The notes below the pieces were generated by a model. The model saw nothing but the letters and a program-made list of their open reading frames with translations. It ran no database searches and was not told the DNA's origin. From Tissierellia bacterium (GTDB lineage: Bacteria; Bacillota; Clostridia; Tissierellales; Tissierellaceae), in assembly GCA_012521625.1 (NCBI GenBank), contig JAAYLY010000031.1:1-8069 (forward strand): a stretch of 8,069 nucleotides of DNA, written 5' to 3'. The translations under genes and the position numbers were made by a program. Positions 6,071 through 8,069 of this stretch are shown here, in pieces. Each line of letters begins with the position of its first letter. Within the stretch, counting starts at the first letter, position 1.

Positions 6071-6098
6071 AAGGAGGATTTATCAAATTAAGATAATT
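6071..6098 (+). promoter_or_regulatory. Ribosome binding site and extended spacer of pgeF
   Basis: AAGGAGG (6071-6077) is nearly fully complementary to the 16S tail, but the next ATG is 21 bases on. A small AT hairpin, AATTA (6086-6090) and TAATT (6094-6098), occupies the last 13 bases and would shorten the effective spacing to 8. Alternatively an in-frame ATT at 6087 (spacing 9) is the true start, adding four residues. Confidence 0.5.
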
Positions 6099-6872
6099 AT
6101 GAATTATAGGGTAGAAATTAAAGATCAAATAAGATATATAATAGTCCCTAGATTGCAGGAATTAGGATTAAAGCACTGCTTTACCACTGCCGATATGGAT
6201 GTTGGAATTACTACTAATAAATCTGTAGAAGCAGTTAAGGCTAATATCCAAAGGGTATTTGATTTCTTAAATGTAAAGCCGAAGGTCCTCTATAGCGGTC
6301 GTCAAGCTCATACGAATAACATTGCCGTCATAGAAGATCTTAATCAGGGTATGGAATACGAATTTGGCCGCTGCTTCCCCGATACTGATGGTCTTATTAC
6401 CAATAAGGAGGACATAGCTACCATAACGAGATTTGCTGACTGTACCCCTATTATATTGTTTGATAAGGAAAAGAGGGTAGTAGCCAATATCCATTCTGGC
6501 TGGAAGGGAACCCTTCAAAGGATAGGAGCTAATGGAGTAAAGCTAATGAAAGAGAGGTTTAATAGTGATCCTAGGGATATTGTTGCTGTAATAGGCCCAA
6601 CTATAGGAAAGTGTGATTTTGAAGTGGATGATGATGTGGCGGATAAATTTAAGGAAGAGTTTGGATATATGGAAGGTGTAATAAAAAGGAAGAATGAAGT
6701 AAAAAGCCTTATAGACCTTCAGACTATCAACAAAAATATCCTATTGGAGAATGGATTGTTGATAGAAAATATAGAAGTTATAGACCTATCCACAGTGGCT
6801 AATGATTTCCTTCATTCCTATAGGAGGGATAGGGATAGGTATGGCCTGATGGGATCTATTGCAGTATTGTAA
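6099..6872 (+). CDS. pgeF: Peptidoglycan editing factor PgeF (YfiH/LACC1 family)
   Basis: A member of the family once called multicopper polyphenol oxidase or laccase-domain proteins. Relatives act on purine nucleosides (phosphorylase and adenosine deaminase activity), and the E. coli protein keeps L-serine out of peptidoglycan stem peptides. The 257 aa length is normal. The conserved metal-site residues are present: His71 in SGRQAHTNN, Cys115 in ADCTPIILFD, His132 in IHSGWKGT, with GPTIGKCDFEV at 166-176 and the C-terminal RDRYGLMGSIAVL. No signal peptide is visible, so it acts in the cytoplasm. The start is unusual: the only nearby ATG (6099) is 21 bases from a very strong AAGGAGG (6071-6077). 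The frame is open back to 6069 but offers only ATT or ATA codons nearer the site. It is divergent from bioY, across the biotin operator. Family call firm, physiological role less so. Confidence 0.92.
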   Translation: MNYRVEIKDQIRYIIVPRLQELGLKHCFTTADMDVGITTNKSVEAVKANIQRVFDFLNVKPKVLYSGRQAHTNNIAVIEDLNQGMEYEFGRCFPDTDGLITNKEDIATITRFADCTPIILFDKEKRVVANIHSGWKGTLQRIGANGVKLMKERFNSDPRDIVAVIGPTIGKCDFEVDDDVADKFKEEFGYMEGVIKRKNEVKSLIDLQTINKNILLENGLLIENIEVIDLSTVANDFLHSYRRDRDRYGLMGSIAVL

Positions 6873-6955
6873 ATTTCATCATTATTAATGTGAGCTTAAT
6901 TAGTAAATCTATTAGATCATAGCCCATTGCTGTTATAATCTCTGTAAAATAAGAT

Positions 6956-7003
6956 AAGGGGGCTGTTTCATAACTTATTTGGAAGTTATGACACAGCCCC
7001 TTT
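6956..7003. terminator. Large GC-topped hairpin between convergent pgeF and the trans-sulfuration gene
   Basis: A stem of about 20 pairs (6956-6976 with 6983-7003, one T-C mismatch and one G-T wobble) and a 6-base loop ATTTGG. The base reads AAGGGGGCTGT and returns as ACAGCCCCTTT. It lies 83 bases after pgeF and 40 bases beyond the stop of the opposing gene, so it probably ends both transcripts. The GGGGCTGT...ACAGCCCC form resembles dispersed intergenic repeats and some insertion-sequence termini in Firmicutes, so it may be a copy of such a repeat. Confidence 0.75.
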
Positions 7004-7043
7004 AGAATTGCCTTAATTAAAGTATGCCATTAATTCATAAATA

Positions 7044-8069
7044 TTATTTTTTAAATACTGCATCCAGTGCCTGATCTAAGTCGGCTATTATATCCTCCGC
7101 ATCTTCTAGACCAACGCTAAACCTATAGAAGCCCTCCCGGAATTCCTCAGGATATAACTTCATCTTCTCATTATCCTTACTGTTATAGACTATTAAGCTT
7201 TCCCCATCCCCTAGGGAGACAGCATGGACTATCATTTTAAGATGACTCAATAATTCATAATGTTCTTCTTCACTAGCTTTAAGTCCAAAGGCCATCATGC
7301 CGGAAAATCCATTCTTCATTTGCCTTTTGGCTAATTCATGCTGAGGATGGCTTTCTAAGCCTGGATAATATATGAACCTTACCCTAGGATGATTTTCTAA
7401 AAAGCTTGCCACCTCCATGGCGTTATTACATATTTGCTTCATTCTAATGGGAAGAGTTACCATACCCCTGGCTATTAACCAGGCATTAAATGGGCTGATA
7501 ACACCACCAACATTGACCATGGCTTCAGTTTTAATCCTATCGATTAATTCCTTCTTACCCAGTACACATCCTCCTAGGCTATCCCCATGGCCGTTAATAT
7601 ATTTAGTCATACTATGGATGAGGAGGTCTGCTCCCAGATCCAAAGGTGACTGGCAGATGGGAGATGCAAAAGTACCGTCTACGCTTAATAGGGCTCCTAT
7701 TTCCTTAGCTATTTTTGAAATTTCCCTTAGGTCGCTAATTCCAGTAGTTGGATTCCCTGGGGTCTCCACATGGATTAATCTTGTATTGGGTTTTACCGCT
7801 TTTCTAACTTCTTCTATGTCACTGGTATCTACTAGGCTCACTTCTATATTGTACTTATCTGGTAGGTAATATCTAAAGAGCAGGTTAACTGCTGCATAGC
7901 AAACTTGTGAACATATGACATGGTCTCCGGATTTTAAAAATGTAAAAAATGTGCTGGCAAGGGCTGATACACCGCTGGCTAGAACTACACAGCTTTCTGC
8001 CTTTTCCAATCTAGCTAATTTTTCTTCTAAAATAAATTGATTTACACTGCCATTTCTAGAGTAGATATA
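7044..8069 (-). CDS. PLP-dependent trans-sulfuration enzyme (Cys/Met metabolism family), N-terminus outside window
   Basis: A cytoplasmic fold-type I PLP enzyme of the cystathionine gamma-synthase/gamma-lyase, methionine gamma-lyase and O-acetylhomoserine sulfhydrylase group. The frame stays open to the window edge; 341 residues are visible and about 55 are missing, judged from the position of the PLP lysine. Visible numbering: Tyr3 and Arg5 in YSRNG (phosphate contacts from the partner subunit), Tyr58 (stacks on PLP), ETPGNPT at 102-108, Asp131 in VDGTFASP (PLP ring nitrogen), and Lys156 in SMTKYINGHGD (Schiff base). The C-terminal FYRFSVGLEDAEDI carries the substrate-carboxylate Arg. The position matching methionine gamma-lyase Cys116 is Ala60, which argues against a classical methionine gamma-lyase. 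The usual GNPT after YxR is GSVN here. The stop is followed by a hairpin shared with convergent pgeF. The exact reaction is undetermined; the internal TTG at 8007-8009 is not the start. Confidence 0.88.
   Translation of the reverse strand, partial: YIYSRNGSVNQFILEEKLARLEKAESCVVLASGVSALASTFFTFLKSGDHVICSQVCYAAVNLLFRYYLPDKYNIEVSLVDTSDIEEVRKAVKPNTRLIHVETPGNPTTGISDLREISKIAKEIGALLSVDGTFASPICQSPLDLGADLLIHSMTKYINGHGDSLGGCVLGKKELIDRIKTEAMVNVGGVISPFNAWLIARGMVTLPIRMKQICNNAMEVASFLENHPRVRFIYYPGLESHPQHELAKRQMKNGFSGMMAFGLKASEEEHYELLSHLKMIVHAVSLGDGESLIVYNSKDNEKMKLYPEEFREGFYRFSVGLEDAEDIIADLDQALDAVFKK

Noticed and set aside
7417..7869. 150-codon open frame on the plus strand
   Set aside because: It lies entirely antisense to the trans-sulfuration enzyme, whose motifs are unmistakable; its translation shows no domain pattern and it has no convincing start.
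1..8069. CRISPR arrays, tRNA or rRNA genes, insertion sequences, defence or toxin-antitoxin genes
   Set aside because: No direct-repeat array, cloverleaf-like sequence, transposase motif or small paired toxin-antitoxin frames could be found on either strand.

Overview
The window reads as chromosomal DNA of a low-GC, anaerobic, amino-acid-fermenting Firmicute, most likely a clostridium or a member of the Tissierellia. This rests on AT-rich intergenic DNA, heavy use of AGG, ATA and TTA codons, strong GGAGG ribosome binding sites, and gene content (branched-chain amino acid uptake and oxidation, a peptidase-like amidohydrolase, biotin salvage without biotin synthesis genes). The taxonomic placement is an inference from style and content. 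No rRNA, tRNA, CRISPR array, phage gene or transposase is visible.

Layout. Positions 15-1343 (+) encode an M20-family amidohydrolase. Positions 1344-1711 have no intact gene: a 16-bp-stem hairpin, then a coding-like remnant without a start codon (1396-1578) that resembles the C-terminal third of an FlK-like hotdog thioesterase, then a textbook intrinsic terminator and the promoter of the next gene. Positions 1712-3070 (+) encode the BrnQ branched-chain amino acid carrier and 3251-4312 (+) a leucine dehydrogenase. Two long inverted repeats lie between them, the second embedded in the dehydrogenase promoter. After a strong terminator come birA (4443-5426, +) and, converging on it with only 8 bp between stop codons, bioY (5435-5974, -). 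The divergent gene pgeF (6099-6872, +) follows. A GC-rich hairpin separates pgeF from a convergent PLP-dependent trans-sulfuration enzyme (-), whose N-terminus lies beyond the right edge.

How the genes work together. BrnQ imports Leu/Ile/Val with sodium or protons, and leucine dehydrogenase deaminates them to 2-keto acids with NADH formation, the entry step of oxidative branched-chain amino acid fermentation. BirA and BioY form a biotin module: BioY takes up biotin, BirA ligates it to carboxyl carrier proteins and, through its N-terminal helix-turn-helix, should repress bioY. A near-perfect BirA-type operator (5986-6019) lies on the bioY promoter, which closes the regulatory loop inside the window.

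I do not see an obviously new system. The points most worth a second look are the BirA operator in the bioY/pgeF divergent region, the decapitated thioesterase remnant, the unusual ribosome-binding-site spacing of pgeF, the palindrome overlapping the leucine dehydrogenase promoter, and altered active-site positions in the amidohydrolase and the trans-sulfuration enzyme.
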